From NCBI GenBank assembly GCA_030533445.1, contig CM060068.1:28816510-28880509 (forward strand): a stretch of 64,000 nt of DNA, given 5' to 3'. This document shows, piece after piece, positions 1 through 13,125 of this stretch (position 1 is the stretch's first letter; each line of letters opens with the position of its first letter). The notes under the pieces were generated by a model. That model ran no database searches, was not told the DNA's origin, and saw only the letters and a program-made list of their open reading frames with translations. The DNA comes from Cyprinodon diabolis (Eukaryota > Chordata > Actinopteri > Cyprinodontiformes > Cyprinodontidae). The translations under genes were made by a program, and so were the position numbers.

Positions 1-929
1 TAGATATATTGCATTGTGGGCTGACCCTGGTGCAATGCAGGGTATGTGTTTGTCTGTTGCTCCCTTAATTGCTTCATCAGTAAATGTCAAACGTTCAAAT
101 AGCTCCAAAATCTAGATTTATTCATTCATTTGTGCTTCATCGGATACAGGCTCTCTGGCTGCATGGTGCAATTACTGCTGCACGGCTAAATGTGGCAATG
201 AATAATAAATCACAGAGCACAAAGGGACCTAACGATCTCTATGTGAAAGCTAAGATCAGCCATGGAGTAAACTTGCAATGGAGGCTGTTTGCTCTACAAT
301 CATTCCCCTGAGCTGCTGCAGGGATGCCTGGATGCCTTCTCAGAAAGCAGAGGATGGAAACCAAAAAAGCTAAATATTCTTAATAAGCAACCACAAACAC
401 ACAAAGACCCAGAAACACATTCATGTGGATTAGGAAGTTAAAACAGACACTTCAAATGTTGCCTTGAAATAACCACAGGCACTGGCTGCTTTGCACACAA
501 GCTGTTCTTTTAAAGTGAGGCTCAATAGCAGGAGCGTTAGGAAGCAGATGACTCACATGAACTTGATGTTGTACTCAGCGTCCGTGACTGAAAAATGGAG
601 ATTGGGAAGGGGGGGCTATGGGGAATGTGTTTCTGGCCCCGAGCAATATGTTAAGACCCTCTTTCTAAAATGTCTCCTGCTGTCATACTCAGCCACCCCC
701 AAGCGGGTCGGCAGCTCTTTGTTGAGCACCTGATTCAGGTGCTTATCATCTTCCTCCAGGTGCCCGTCCGTCAGCTACACTTCATTATACTGTGGCCTTT
801 GTAGTGCAGAGCTAAGAACGCATGAAGGAGAGAGTGTGTGAAAAAGCATGCAAGTTTCTTTGCATAAAATGGTCTTTTGCTGTTTTTGGGACAGCTGCAG
901 AGTCATCATCCATTTCATTTGATATTCCA
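1..929. other. No gene recognised
   Basis: Only short open frames without recognisable domains are present. I see no splice-bounded exon, tRNA or named repeat here. The base composition is that of ordinary AT-rich fish non-coding DNA. Confidence 0.5.
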
Positions 930-1650
930 TGTACATCAACTTTCAAAAGTATTTATACCTGAACCTATGTCTTTCTACAACCACAAACATCCTTATATTC
1001 TATAGGGATTTTACATTACAAAGTTGCATAGTCCTAAGTAAAAGAAAAAACAAAATATATAATTTTTGTATATTACTAGAAATTTAAATTTGTGCAGTAG
1101 TTTACATTCTCTCCCCCCTGATATTTCACATTGCTTTTATGTTTAGACTTTGAGTAGGCTTTGATCTAAGCCACTCCACAGTTTGTCTGGCTTTATCTGT
1201 AGGGCTTTGGTTCTGTTGACAGCTGAAGCTTTGCCCTAAGTCTCAAGTCTTGTCTGAAATATAGCAATATATGCTAGCCTGGTGTCATCCGGCCAGCCCC
1301 TTCCACATGTTTTGATTTGCTTTTCTGTAACAATGGCTTTCTTCTTCCCACTCTTCCATAGACACAGCATTTCTGAGTCTCCATAACTGATTGCTGTTGA
1401 TCTCTGGGGCTCTTCAAAGGGTTTTGATTAATCAATTTTGTACATTTAGTTGTACTGAATTTGAATTTGGGGTATCAGAGTGAAGGGTCAAAAACAAACA
1501 CACCGCAAGTTTACCTTTTTATTTGTGAAAAAAAAACAACCCATTTATAATAGCAATTCAGTTGTGTTTTGTGCTATTTAGTTGGTCTATTACATTCAAC
1601 TGAAAAAAGCATTTGAAGTGCAAAATTGATATAAAAACTCCTTCCCTGGT
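930..1650 (-). mobile_element. Degraded Tc1/mariner transposon
   Basis: The piece around 1325-1375 (AACAATGGCTTTCTTCTTCC and following) is the antisense of the conserved transposase stretch found in a very common vertebrate Tc1 family. The 1170-1250 stretch matches the same family with large internal deletions. The left end, with a degenerate 'AAAGTATTTATACC' and 'CAACCACAAAC', and the right end, with 'GGGTATCAGAGTGAAGGG', correspond to the two long terminal repeats of that family. Transposase sense is on the minus strand. No open frame survives, so this is a fossil. Ends are approximate and no TA duplication could be fixed. Confidence 0.7.
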
Positions 1651-2633
1651 AAATCTTTGCCTTTTTCCTACAGAATAAATGCTTGTTTTGCAGGTTATGA
1701 TGCTTCACATGTTGGATCAGGATAGCACTTACATTCCCACAGATGCTAACATGGACAGCAGGCTTTTTGCCTGTGCCTCCTACACTAATCTTTTCAGTGG
1801 CACCCGCATAATCATCACCAAGGCTCGTAACGGATCCAGATGAATCAGGATGCAGACAAAATGATCTCTCCGCCGCTACTAAATTCCTACCTGAACATCT
1901 GGCCCTCTATCTCATCGGCCCACTTTGTTGTTGCTTTCAGTTAATTGTGGGCATTAGGAACCTGTGAGAGCGTGACGGTTTCCATGGTGATTCCACTGAT
2001 GTTGCTCGAGTGTTTCAAGCCTTCTGTATCTCGGTCATTTCACAGCATCTGTCTCTGTGTTGCACAATCTTGACCGATTAGGGAGTTATGTGCGTAAGCA
2101 AATCCTGGGAGCCTTAATGTGCACCTTCAAATCAACAGAATGTGGATATCTGTATGTTTCCTGACAGAAGGATGAAGGAAGCCCCTAATGTTTATTTTCT
2201 GTTTTTACATGCATCACATCAGTCAGTAGTACATGGTATAATGAAAAAATAACAGATAACTAGCCTTTATTTTGGCAGATTGTAAACAATCATGTGTGAA
2301 AAGACTTAAGGCAACAGAATCTCTACTGTCACATGTGAATATGACAAAAAGAGTCTATGTAATGTATCAGTGAAGGAGGTGAATTTGAATGGAGAAAACA
2401 GTAAACATAAGACTGAACATGAAGAGACATGATGCAAATGAAGCTATTATATCTGAAACACAAAAACTGCATCAGTCTTTTAACTGAATTCGAATTAGTA
2501 AAGCTGAGCCGAAGCAGGAAATTTGCAAGCTGTTTTATACAAGCTATTTCTTTTATTTCTGTGCTGATGCAAAAAACAGAACACTCTAAATATGTTTAAA
2601 TGCAAACAAGTTCAAATGCAATGGAAAGGTTTC
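1651..2633. other. No gene recognised
   Basis: AT-rich sequence with only short chance open frames. No repeat family or RNA gene is recognised. Confidence 0.45.
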
Positions 2634-3722
2634 CTGGCCAGCCAGACTAATTTATGTCTTGTACACAACATATCAGTCTGGTGGAGACTGTTAGAGCCCA
2701 ATTTCAAAGCAGGACTAACTGTTGGGATTTGGAGGTCTGTCCACTTTTCTCCACCAGAGGGCATTCTAGGTCTCCTGGAGCTGGAGCTGACTGCACCACC
2801 TGCGGCTCTTAGTTCATCAGGAGACCAGTTTTTAAGGAGGCAGAGGACATCACTCCAGCGCCAGAGTGTTTTGCCAGTTATGGTTAGCAAGCCTGAGCCA
2901 ACCTGCCTGTCTGAATCTCTGACTCCCAGAAAACCTGAACCTAATCTGTTTTGTCCTCTCTGCTTCCCAGGTTGAACCTGCCTGAAACCTGAAACCTTGA
3001 AGAGTTTCTCTGTTGGAAATCTGTCAGTCCGATCTCTGAAGAACCCTGGAGAATCAAACCAGTCAAAGACTTGTCTGCCCGCTCTCTGAAGAACCTGAAA
3101 GGGAAACTCAAATCTGTGATCTGCAAATACTCAAACCAAGCTCTGCCTCCACCAAGCCCTCAGCCTGCCGACAGCCTCTGGACCCTCCTGGTTCCCCCTC
3201 TCTGCCGCTCTGCTCAAACTCCAGAACAGGTACAGACCTGCACTCTCTCATCCTGCAAATTAACTGGACTTCAGCTAACCACTCTGTCCCCCCCTGCAGT
3301 GAACCCAGTCGTGACCAGTCCTGGACCTGTTAATCCCTTGGATCAGTTCTTTATTCAACTGTGTTTGTTCAATAAACCTTTGAACTTTTTCTCCTGTTTC
3401 CGTGTGTTCTACATGTGGGTTAGGAACCTTAAACCGAACATGACACTAACAGAGAAAGAAGAAACTGTTTGGAACCAATCAGATACTATAGATATGATTC
3501 AAAAACTAATTTTTTATTATGAAAAAAAAAGCTCTTACAGCAGCCAGTGGTTGGCATCAATGACACATTGCTCTGTTGCAGCTGCAATCATGATTGTTAT
3601 GGTTACAGAAATGCACTGCAGCCTCCAAAGCTGTGATTGGCCCAGTCCCTTTAGATTGTAGAGCGTGAAGCCTTACCAGACTGACTTATGCCTCTTGTAA
3701 ATTAGTCTGGCTTGACCAGCTA
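2634..3722. mobile_element. MITE-like element split by a solo LTR
   Basis: A perfect 15-bp inverted pair, AGCCAGACTAATTTA at 2641-2655 and its complement at 3699-3713, flanks the solo LTR at 2720-3445. The match extends in degraded form outward (CTGG-CCA versus CTGGTCAA) and inward (both arms carry AGTCTGGT about 30 bp further in). Removing the LTR and one copy of its 5-bp duplication leaves about 358 bp, a normal MITE size. I could not find a convincing target duplication for the MITE, so its superfamily is undecided (hAT or Harbinger-like). Confidence 0.55.
2720..3445 (+). mobile_element. Solo LTR of a Sushi-like Gypsy element
   Basis: The 726-bp unit starts TGTTGGGATTTGGAG and ends CATGACA. 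It is flanked on both sides by the 5-bp duplication CTAAC (2715-2719 and 3446-3450). It is clearly related along its length to the LTRs at 13126-13838 and 18215-18926: the same TGTTGGG start, the shared stretch 'GGTCTCCTGGAGCTGGAGCT', 'CATCAGGAGACC', and the same 3' end. It carries AATAAA around 3370. No internal sequence follows, so it is the product of LTR-LTR recombination. The open frames across it are chance or LTR readthrough, apart from the short terminal frame discussed under findings. Confidence 0.9.
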
Positions 3723-4100
3723 ACAGAAAGCAGCAGTTTTGCTCCAGGTCATGGTTTTTCTCTCTTCAGCCACAATAATGCAGGGAAGGCATAGGCATCT
3801 ATTCATTTAGTCAATCATTGAGTCAGGAAATAATGTGGTGGTGTTTAAATATGCAATGCTGCAGATTGTTCAAGACATGAAATGATGCATTATTTTACAG
3901 TGATCCATTCAGAAATTAAAAGAAATTCCTGAAGTTGGCTTTGAGCACATTACTGGGCCTGGGCTCCCCCACTGATTCAAACCTTGCACAAGAGTTTCCT
4001 TGTATCTGTAACTTATTTGACGGCAAAAATAAATAATTTTCCAAATAGTTAAATACCATTTCTATCTAACACCAGTTTCATCTTTCACACCGAAACTTAG
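3723..4100. other. No gene recognised
   Basis: AT-rich non-coding sequence. Nothing identifiable. Confidence 0.4.
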
Positions 4101-4260
4101 TGTCATGACACAGAACAGAGGACCTAGTAGTCAGGCAAGACAGACAGTGGGATAATTCAAAAAGCACTTATTTAAACTGGGATCTGAGTAGCAGCGGCTA
4201 GGGTGTCTGAGGATGGAAACTGCAGGGGAGAAACACAGGTTAATGACCATGTACATCTAA
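4101..4260 (-). repeat. Possible LTR fragment
   Basis: The stretch begins TGTCATGACACAGAACAG, resembling the antisense terminus of the Gypsy LTRs in this window, and has a similar order of short motifs for about 150 bp. No second boundary or target duplication was found. It could equally be an unrelated sequence around the palindrome TGTCATGACA. Confidence 0.25.
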
Positions 4261-4423
4261 CGGAGGAATTAAGGCAGTCATCAGCTCCAAGATTATCATT
4301 ATATTATAGTTAACTTAATTACTTTACATATGATGCAACTCTTCAGAGTTTTTTCTGTTTTTTTTAAAATATAGACCTATAATTATTATCATGAGCACAG
4401 AACTCACACGTCATTAAGTAATC

Positions 4424-4560
4424 CCATCCATCCATCCATCCATCCATCCATCCATCCATCCATCCATCCATCCATCCATCCATCCATCCATCCATCCATC
4501 CATCCATCACTCTTATCCCAAGCGGGGTCATTAGGGGTGCCTATCTCCAGCTGAAGGAAT
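4424..4560. repeat. (CATC)n microsatellite with retroposon-like tail
   Basis: About 21 uninterrupted CATC units run to 4508. They are followed by 'CTTATCCCAAGCGGGGTC' and 'GGGTGCCTATCTCCAGCTG', a phrase commonly attached to CATC/GATG arrays at LINE or SINE 3' ends in fish. It is probably the 3' stub of an RTE-type element on the minus strand. Confidence 0.6.
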
Positions 4561-7500
4561 CCCATATGTTAGTAAATATTATGTTTCTTAATTTTAGAAA
4601 TTGTTTAAAAGCTGCCTTTCAAAACTATAAATAAATTCAACTGCTGACTTCAGCCATAGTTGAAAGTCAGCCGCGTCCACCAGTCAGTCTGCATGGTATC
4701 TTAGGATCTTAAGAACAGTAAGGACTATAAACAATTATCAGCTGAACATTGGAAAGCACCTAAGCTTAACTTCAATGTAAAGAAAATCAAGGGTAATAAT
4801 TGCATTGAATCTATGAGGGATGTCAGTTTGTACCGTGCAAGATCATTAGACCAAAACCCACTTTTCACTGATGTGTCTCTCACACCATGATCTAGATTAG
4901 AATTAAACCCAAAGATCAACCAATAAATATATTCACCCAAAACAATTTTCGCTTTGAGATATCTAAGATGACTATGAGGGAGTTTGTAGCATTATTCATC
5001 CCCAACAATAACTAAGCAGAGTAATTAGTATTCTCTCTTCTTTGTTTCCTCCTCTCTTTCTTATTTTGAAAGAACAAGGTTTAAGCATTTATTTACAAGT
5101 ACCAGCGGCTCTATATAAAGTACCAATATAATAACCAATATTTCAATCTGTTTTAAGAATTTTCCCCCCCAACCTTATTTTCAAGCTGAACTTATGAAAT
5201 AAATGAAAGTAACCTCAGAGAAGCAACTTTTGGGTCTGTGTTCAGAATGTCTGGTGCAAAGAGTGATAAACTCTGACTACAAAAATCTGATTAAACTTAC
5301 ATTTTCAATTTAATAATATACATTCTTCCAGTTAATAGAACTCATACCTACATTTCCTCCCTTTTTCTTAGGTTTAATAAAAAGTTGGTTCCCATAGAGG
5401 ACAGTAACACATGCACTCACTTATTTTAAATGAGAAAACATTAAACTTTTTTCATGAGTAACTGTCTGAAGTCTGGACTTGGTAAGTACTGAGATGTCAG
5501 ATCTCAGGGGAGCATATCAAAAAAGGTCTGTTAGTGTCAGCGCTGACAGGAAGTCATGACTTTTTTTTCAGATCTAGACTTAAAACAATGTTTTTTAAAA
5601 TCTTTTTCCATCTAAGATTGAGTAGACTCAATTTTACAGTGGACAAATAATTTTATGTTGAAAGATTTCTGTGCCTTTCAATTATGAAGATGTGAAAAAT
5701 ACAAAAAGAATAAAAACAAATAATAAGAATTAAAAAAATACTTTTACTATATTTAATAACAGTGTAAGATCCAATGAGTTTCAAGAATAATGTTTAAGGT
5801 TTGAGAAGGAAGTGGCTCCTTATTTGCTGAAAAAAATATTATTTAAAGATCATTAAAAAGAGAAAAGGATCCGATCAAGAATGAACAATTTCGCAATAAA
5901 AAGACTCAAAGTAACTAGGATATTTTGTTAGGTGACCTGTTAATTAAACTTCTTTACTGTATCAGTAAACAAATTCACAGTAAAATATTTTTAATGTGAA
6001 AGTAGAGAAGCATTCAGAGAGCGCAGACCTCCTCCAAGTAGCAAAGTTTCTCCAGCAGAATGTGACTTCCACCTTATGATAATAGAATTTTAAAATAACT
6101 TCCTGCATCCTAATGGTGATCCAGATCATCACCAATATTTTATCATTTGTTTCCATTTGTTACAATACGCACCTTCCCAAAACATTTCAGCAAAATCCAT
6201 CTCTAACTTTACACTTTATTTTAAAAACAGACAGAAAAACAGACAAATCAGCACTGATGAAAACATAACCTCTTCTAAAAATATTAGTGTAAATTAGATA
6301 AATTATGTGTCGCGCATCCAGATGTCTGGTGGCGGGACAGGACTGTTTTAACTGTTTACAAAGCCCTGTCCCTGTTTTCCTTGGAAAGAGTACATGGTTC
6401 TGGCTAGTTAAATCAAGCTATGATTACTGCTTGCATTCTTTTTTAATTCAGGACAGGACAATATTGAGATAAAAAATGACATAATGAAAAACAAAATATT
6501 TTGTTTTTCGTTTTTCTTATACATATATATGCATTTTGATAAAGAATTGTATATATTTTCTTTTTTACATCTTGGCTTCCTTTTTTTAGCCTCTTCCTTT
6601 GTTTTGTTTTTTTACCCAATGCACTGCTTCCTCTTTATGCAAATGAGGAGGGGGGGTGGTCTTCAGGGGACAGCTGCCTGTTGTTTGGTTAGACTGCTTC
6701 ACATCTACATGCTACCAGGTCAGCAACAGTCACAAAAAAGATGGTTAGCTACCATGAGGTTATCAGTTAACTGAGCTGAGGCATTTAGCAGCTTTGAAAA
6801 CAATGGTCGAAACCTGACTATTTCTTGTGTGTTTTTTCTGGCAGAGCATGTGTTGTTGTTACCTGCATACCCGGATTTTATCCTCAATGGTCCCCACTAA
6901 CAAGCTGCACTTCCACATTTAACAGGAAAAGCAAATTCAGACTCTATCTAATTTCTAACCAACTATGGGAAAATAAGAATGTCTAGCCTTTGCTAAAACA
7001 TGAGGTATATTATTAACCTCAATGTTGAGTTAGAGGTTTATTTCATAATCTCCTGCAAAGTAGTATGTTCTGGTTTCAGCCAGTAACGTTGATATTGGAA
7101 AGTCAGCTCCGAGCTCCAGCTTGGTTGTCAGTAGTGAAATCCAATAAACATGTTAAAGATGTATTTTATTTACACAATAATGTATTTCATAGTCAATGGA
7201 GGGATTGTCTGATCAGAGGTCTTTGTACTTGATTTAGAAATAATGTGAATTTATATCCATTTAATGTAATGAGGGCTATAACGCTGTAGTGAGAATGACT
7301 CATCTGATCATTCAAATAGTATATGCATCAGTTCTAGTAATTCACCACATTAGGTCCAGCTAAACTCTCTTCAGATTATTTTGATTCAGTTGACGTGCTG
7401 TGAAGAGAGCTGGATGAATAGAAAGTGCATATTACACTATCACGCACAATTTAAATCTGAAGGATCTTGAAGAAGCGTAAAGTTGAAATAAAAACTTTTG

Positions 7501-8060
7501 ATGACAGGAAAAAACTTAACTGCATTTGACACATTCATGTGGAAAAGAGTTAGCATTTGTTCAGCCATTACCTTTTATGTTGCTGACTGTTCGCCGGTTC
7601 TCTATTTCGCCCAAAAAACCTGCATGAAAGACTTAATAATCAATTCTTAAAAATTGTCAGTGTGCATTTCTCTATAAGAAACCTTTTTGGGTTCTTAGGT
7701 AGAGCTACAATGACCTACCACACAATGCAAATTGTGTATAGTGACAGTTACACCCTTTAGAGAAAAATCCTTTCTGGATTGAGCATTGTTCTATCATTTA
7801 TTGTTTCTTAAGCTTTTCACAAGTTTTCTTTGTGTTGCAATAAATTGTTATCTGGACATTCTGACGGTTGAATTTGCTTGAAAAGTGTAATTCCTGTCCA
7901 TGTATTTTGTTTTATGCACAATCAGGATGTTCTCTGGGTGTTGAAGCCATGGTAAAGGGCCTGGACTTGCGTTTACAGAACATCTTTATGTCGAGTCAGA
8001 AGACTCAGTGCTTTATACCAAATTCAGTTATTCACACACTTGGCAAGCTACAATGTAGGC
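4561..8060. other. No gene recognised
   Basis: About 3.5 kb of AT-rich DNA. Open frames reach only about 60-96 codons and show no domain. I see no clear repeat boundary, RNA gene or exon. Confidence 0.4.
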
Positions 8061-8230
8061 CAGTGGTCTGCAACCCTGGTCCTCAAGATCTACTGTCCTA
8101 CTTCAACACAGCTGAATCAAATGATTGATTACCTTTTCAAGCCATTCATTTGATTTAGCTGTGTTGAAGCAGGGATGCATCTAAAATCTGTAGGACAGTA
8201 GATCTTGAGGACCAGGGTTGGAGACCACTG
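8061..8230. mobile_element. Short hAT-type MITE
   Basis: A 170-bp palindromic element. Its ends CAGTGGTCTGCAACCCTGG and (complemented) CAGTGGTCTCCAACCCTGG continue as about 41-bp inverted repeats with a single mismatch. It is flanked by 8-bp duplications ATGTAGGC and CTGTAGGC, which differ at one base. An 8-bp TSD and a CAGTGGT terminus are typical of non-autonomous hAT elements in fish. No coding capacity. Confidence 0.88.
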
Positions 8231-8683
8231 CTGTAGGCTTCCCAGGGTACACTGACACAAGCCAGGCTTCCTAAAAAGACACCACCTAACACTTCGTGGA
8301 CAGTTCCGATGAGGTGCAGGGACATAACGTGGAACAGATAGAGATGATCTTTAAAATCGTGAGCCCCCTTTTGCAGGACAAACTCTGCATCATATACCAC
8401 TGATGCCCAAGTTCCAGAGACGACTTGCAGAACGGTCTTAATATAACATGTTAAGTGGACACAAGCAGATGAATGTGTCATAAACTACATGGAAAGGAAA
8501 CAAGGGTTAGATCATTAATCAGCAGTAACATTTGATATAATTACTGGCCTTTGGAATCAGACTTTTGAATCACTAAGTTTATCATTATTCAGTGGTAAGG
8601 GCCGTATAATAATAATAATAATAACAATTGTACCATAGGTTCCTGCCTTGGGAAGATGTTAATGGGTGTTTTCTCTTTTTCAG

Positions 8684-8808
8684 GAAGTGACACTGGGGAA
8701 AACCAGACCAACATTGACCAGTTCAGGGCTCAGTACTGTATGGATGCTAAATTGTACATAGGAACCAAGAAAATTCACAAACAGAACAATAGAAACAAAA
8801 ACAACTGA
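8684..8808 (+). other. Possible terminal coding exon (weak)
   Basis: A polypyrimidine tract and AG at 8671-8683 precede an open frame of 40 codons starting in phase 2 and ending at TGA 8806-8808. The inferred peptide is hydrophilic and ends lysine- and asparagine-rich (KIHKQNNRNKNN). The acceptor is good and composition changes after it, but I do not recognise the peptide. No upstream exon was identified and no canonical AATAAA lies close downstream. It could be chance. Confidence 0.18.
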
Positions 8809-11800
8809 TTCAGGAGACGACTACCTGTTCCAGGACAGAAACCCAGCAATATTGCAATGTTGCTGAAAAATCATTTGATGTTTTTCTGTATTCCAGTCAT
8901 ATAATTTTTATGTTGTTTTGATGGTAAATATAAATTGTATGTTATAAGCTTTGTGATAGCCAGATCCAAATGTATTTTGCTACAGCTTAAGCCATTTGGT
9001 GACTAATTATGTTTTATAATGGATTGAAACAGGACCAGATTGGCATTAAAGGTCCTTTAAATTATGGTAATTGCAATAATTTTTTTTTTAAACCAGGGAT
9101 ATCATACTTTAAATTAGTGTAAGAGTGAGATTTCCCTAAGGCTGTCTAATTATTTTTCCATCACCCATTAACACTGAATATCTTTGGAGAAAGAAAAACT
9201 TTTTTTTTATATCAATCCCATGTTGAAAGTTGCTGCCTAGCGTACCAAATTTTAAGAATTAAAGCCAACGGAAGAATCCTTAAAGAACTATGCTAACCCT
9301 TTTGCACCCTGTGATGGCTGCAGTTACAATTAAACCCCCTGCTCCATATCTATCACTTATTACACTGCAACAACACAGGCTTACAAATTTTACAACAGTT
9401 GATTATTTCTTTCTTTAAAAATAGCATTTAACGTAAAGATTATTAAAGAAGTTGATTTGGTTTAGGATTAATTCCAACAATCATATAACACTATATCATA
9501 AAATAAGAGCGAACATTTTAGTTTTCCCTGTTATGCTTTTATGTGATGTCATTTTTTTCTGAGTTACCTCACAAGCAACTATTTTAAGTCTTTGGCAGAA
9601 CAAAGGTAGAAAATGGGGTTCAGTTAGCTGCTTAGGACCATTTTAGCATGCATCAGCATTATTGAACCCAACACTACAAACTATTTGCTTGTTTAATCTG
9701 TCACTCACTAGATTTATTAAAAATAATGAAGATAAAAATCTATCTTCATATAAATATCACTCACTAAAACTCATAGACTGACTTCCTGCTACAGTACACT
9801 GTCACCAACAGTTCCTCCTAACAAATTCATCCAACATATTGATATCTGAAAACATATTAAAAACATTGTTTTTTTAAATAATTTTAGCCAAAGCAAGATT
9901 TCCTCTACCTGAGTGACGTAATAGCTCAGTCATTGCGCTGCCAACTGTGATTTTGGCACATGGCTTCTGACCAACTGTGAAAGTCTGGTCAAAGCTCTTT
10001 TGAAACTGGCTGCAGTTATTGGTGGCTGTAAAAGCGTTTAATGATTTTTGTTTTATTTTAGAGTATGATCATTATTTATTACATACAATCCCTTTTCTCT
10101 TAGGCATTCCTTGAAGCAGAAAAGACAACAGGGTTTAAATACGACAGAGATAGATATAGATACTTAATCTAGTCAGATTAATCAAATAAAAAGCGCAAAA
10201 CAACTAAAACATTGCATAAGCTAGAACAACATCTGTTCACTCAGTGGGCAGGATGGTACAGTAAGAGAGGTTAAAGAAATGTATCAAACTTAATGTCAAA
10301 AAACAAAAAACATTGGCATTGAGTTTTATAAATTGGAGATTATTGCATTTTCATTTTCAGTATTCCAAAACAGAAATTAACTCTCGCAGTTGATCTATCT
10401 CAGAAACATTGAGACAGAATAACTTTTGTTAAACCAAAGTTTCATTTTAAACACGAAACCATATTCACATAAAAATAACTAACACCTTTTTTCCTGGTCT
10501 GTGGTTAGAAACCACCATCTGTCATTACGATACTGTGCCCCAAAGGTATAACATGTTATTCATATTCTACTTCACAGTTGTTAATAAAGTGCACTAACAG
10601 GAATCTACGCCTTCAGCTAACAAATCAAATGTATTTTTATAGTTTAGATTTTGAAACTGACTGACTTTAGCTTATGAAAGTTAAAATAGTCCTCATACCT
10701 GCATAATGTAACTTACTGGTGTCTAAACAAATCATGTGAGGAAATTGCTCTTTAAATATACCTACTGTGCACCGGGAGGCATGGGGGTTGCAAGCGGGGG
10801 GGCTTTATGAATGTTGCATATGTGAGGTATGGGAAATATTTAACTACTACAGGACTATTCTCAGAAGTTATAAATTAATAAAGTCTCCTCCAGACAGTGG
10901 GGACTCTTAGAAATGTGGTCTTTTGTATTATTAATGTCTTGTGCGCCTTGTCCTCGGCGATTCAGTTCTATACCTTTGGCGCCACTTATGCAACATCTCA
11001 TTTCCCACATTTGGTTGTTGCAAGGAGGAGCTCTGCAGTCTCTTTATCCTTTATGAAACTGTATAGTCAAAACTGTCAAAACTTAAGGGAATTATAATTT
11101 TTCTACATGCAGAAAAGTTGTGTCATCTGGATCCAAACCATAACTTCTTTAATACCCAGCTTCACATTCATATAAAACCCTGTTTAAAATAAAAAATGTT
11201 TTTTTCTTCTTTGAACCAGCTTGGAATTTAGCAAAGAATGTTAAGCAGCTAATGTTAAACAATAAATGTTAATTATTAAATATGTCCATGTGTGTTTATC
11301 TATTTGTTCCTAATGTTATATTTGTGCTTACAGCCTTACTGTACTGGTGTTGACTGTTACAGGTCTTATTTGGCTATTTTCTTAATAGCACATGTTTTTT
11401 TATGACAGTAGCAAACATCTGCTTTTCTCCTGACTACATCTGGTGCTTTATAATGTTGGATGAACTCAATGACCTAAGAGGAGGAGAAAGCCTGCATCAT
11501 TGCAGGAGCAGACTGTTTTGATGTCTCCGCATGATGTCTACATATATAATCTAGGTAAAATCTCCAGGGTGTTCAAAGGGGATGGTTATACCTTCTGATT
11601 TTTTTTTTTTTCCCAATCTGCTAGACAGCGGTAGCTACCCGACAGAATGAAAGAAAGTTATTCAGGTTGTGTTGCTTGCTGTGTTTTCCCATCAGGAGCA
11701 TTTTGTAGGAACCAGTATTTTTGAGCAGCTATTCTTCACCTTTCTCCAGATGCATTGCTCAAACTAGGGTAAAAACAGATTATCTCAGGAGAAAAATCGC

Positions 11801-12768
11801 CCCCCAGACAACAGCCCAGTTTCGCTGTACATTTGTGGTGGGTTCTTCTGTTAAGTGTTACAGTTATTCTTGTTATTCTTTGAGAGATTTAACACATGCA
11901 TTACTCATCACCCAACCACAACTAAAATCTTCATTAAAAAATCTTTTCAATTGTTTTTTTTTTTTTATATGGCCAACATGGCTGTTTGACAAAGTGGCAC
12001 GCCATGTTTCTTCTTACCTGCTCAGCCAATGGGCTTCATAATTAGCTAAAAGCTGTTGGATCACCTGCTCTTTTTTACATGTCTTAATGTAGAACTTTAA
12101 AAAAGCAGGACCTGAGGAAAATAAATAAACAAAAAAAAAAAAACTTTGAAAACCCAATCCGCTGTATTTTGTCACACAGTTCCTTTTGATTAAGACGTAT
12201 TTGTTTTAGGCTGAAAATACTGCAGAAAGATACACATTCGGTTATTATCCCATTCACCTCTCCACTGTTGCATCACAGTAAAGGCGCGAGTTTGCATTTA
12301 TCCTTTTAGAAGCAACTTTACATGACTTGAGTGTGAAATGTATTCTTTCTCTATCCCATGGCTTTAAACAGCATACTTATGTACCAGAAGAGTGACTTTC
12401 TCAGCATTTGTGGACATAATTCACATAAACACAATTCTCTGACAGGGAAATAGCATATTATAAACAATACAAAGTAGTGTTCGAGGGAGCATAGCTGATT
12501 CATAACTTCTGAGGCACTGATGCAAAGGATTTAAAAGAGCAAATGATACTGATAAAAAACGAAAATAACTATACCAGTGTTTCCAGAAGGAAAGTGAAAC
12601 ACAATAATAAAAACAAGACGGATATTTTTATTCTAAATTAAAAAAAATAAAAGAAAACGCAGAAACGATATTTCTACAACCAGACTACGTATACTTAAAA
12701 ACTCAGACTATTAAAATGGACAACAGTGGAACAGTAGGAGTTACTAAGAAAAAAGACCCTTGTCTAGT
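8809..12768. other. No gene recognised
   Basis: About 4 kb of AT-rich DNA with only short open frames, including 66- and 106-codon frames without domains. Homopolymer runs are frequent. No mobile element could be bounded. Confidence 0.4.
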
Positions 12769-12870
12769 CAGGGGTTCCCATAGTGGGGGTCGGAACGGCC
12801 TCGGGGGTCATAAGACACAAATCAGTGGGTCAATAGAAGGTTTTCAATACCATAATATATAGGGTGAAAT
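12769..12870. mobile_element. Isolated hAT (Charlie-like) terminus
   Basis: CAGGGGTTCCCATAGTGGGG followed by GGTCGG and a later 'GGGGGTCATAAGACACAAAT' matches the appearance of Charlie-type hAT ends. I found no matching opposite terminus, so only one end is called. The Gypsy insertion at 13126 lies shortly downstream. Confidence 0.5.
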
Positions 12871-13125
12871 ATATTATAAAACATAAATGTGAATGACATA
12901 AGTAAATGTACCATTTATTTATCTATACATAAGAATGAATGCACAATAAAAAAAAGGAAAGGTATAATTACATATTTATAAATCCATTCCAAATACTTAA
13001 ATGACATTTAAAAAATTGTGGGCGATGCCTAATATTCTGTATGCTTTCAAGGATTATCCAGATGTACATGTGTGATATTTTGTCAAATCCAGATATTAAA
13101 AAGGAAGTTTAAGATACATGTAAGG

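Noticed and set aside
2592..3661. Open frames of 127 and 196 codons
   Set aside because: They run across the boundaries of the solo LTR and its flanks and carry no domain beyond the LTR-end peptide discussed.
8155..8481. 108-codon minus-strand frame
   Set aside because: It crosses the edge of a MITE and has no recognisable domain; no splice or promoter context.
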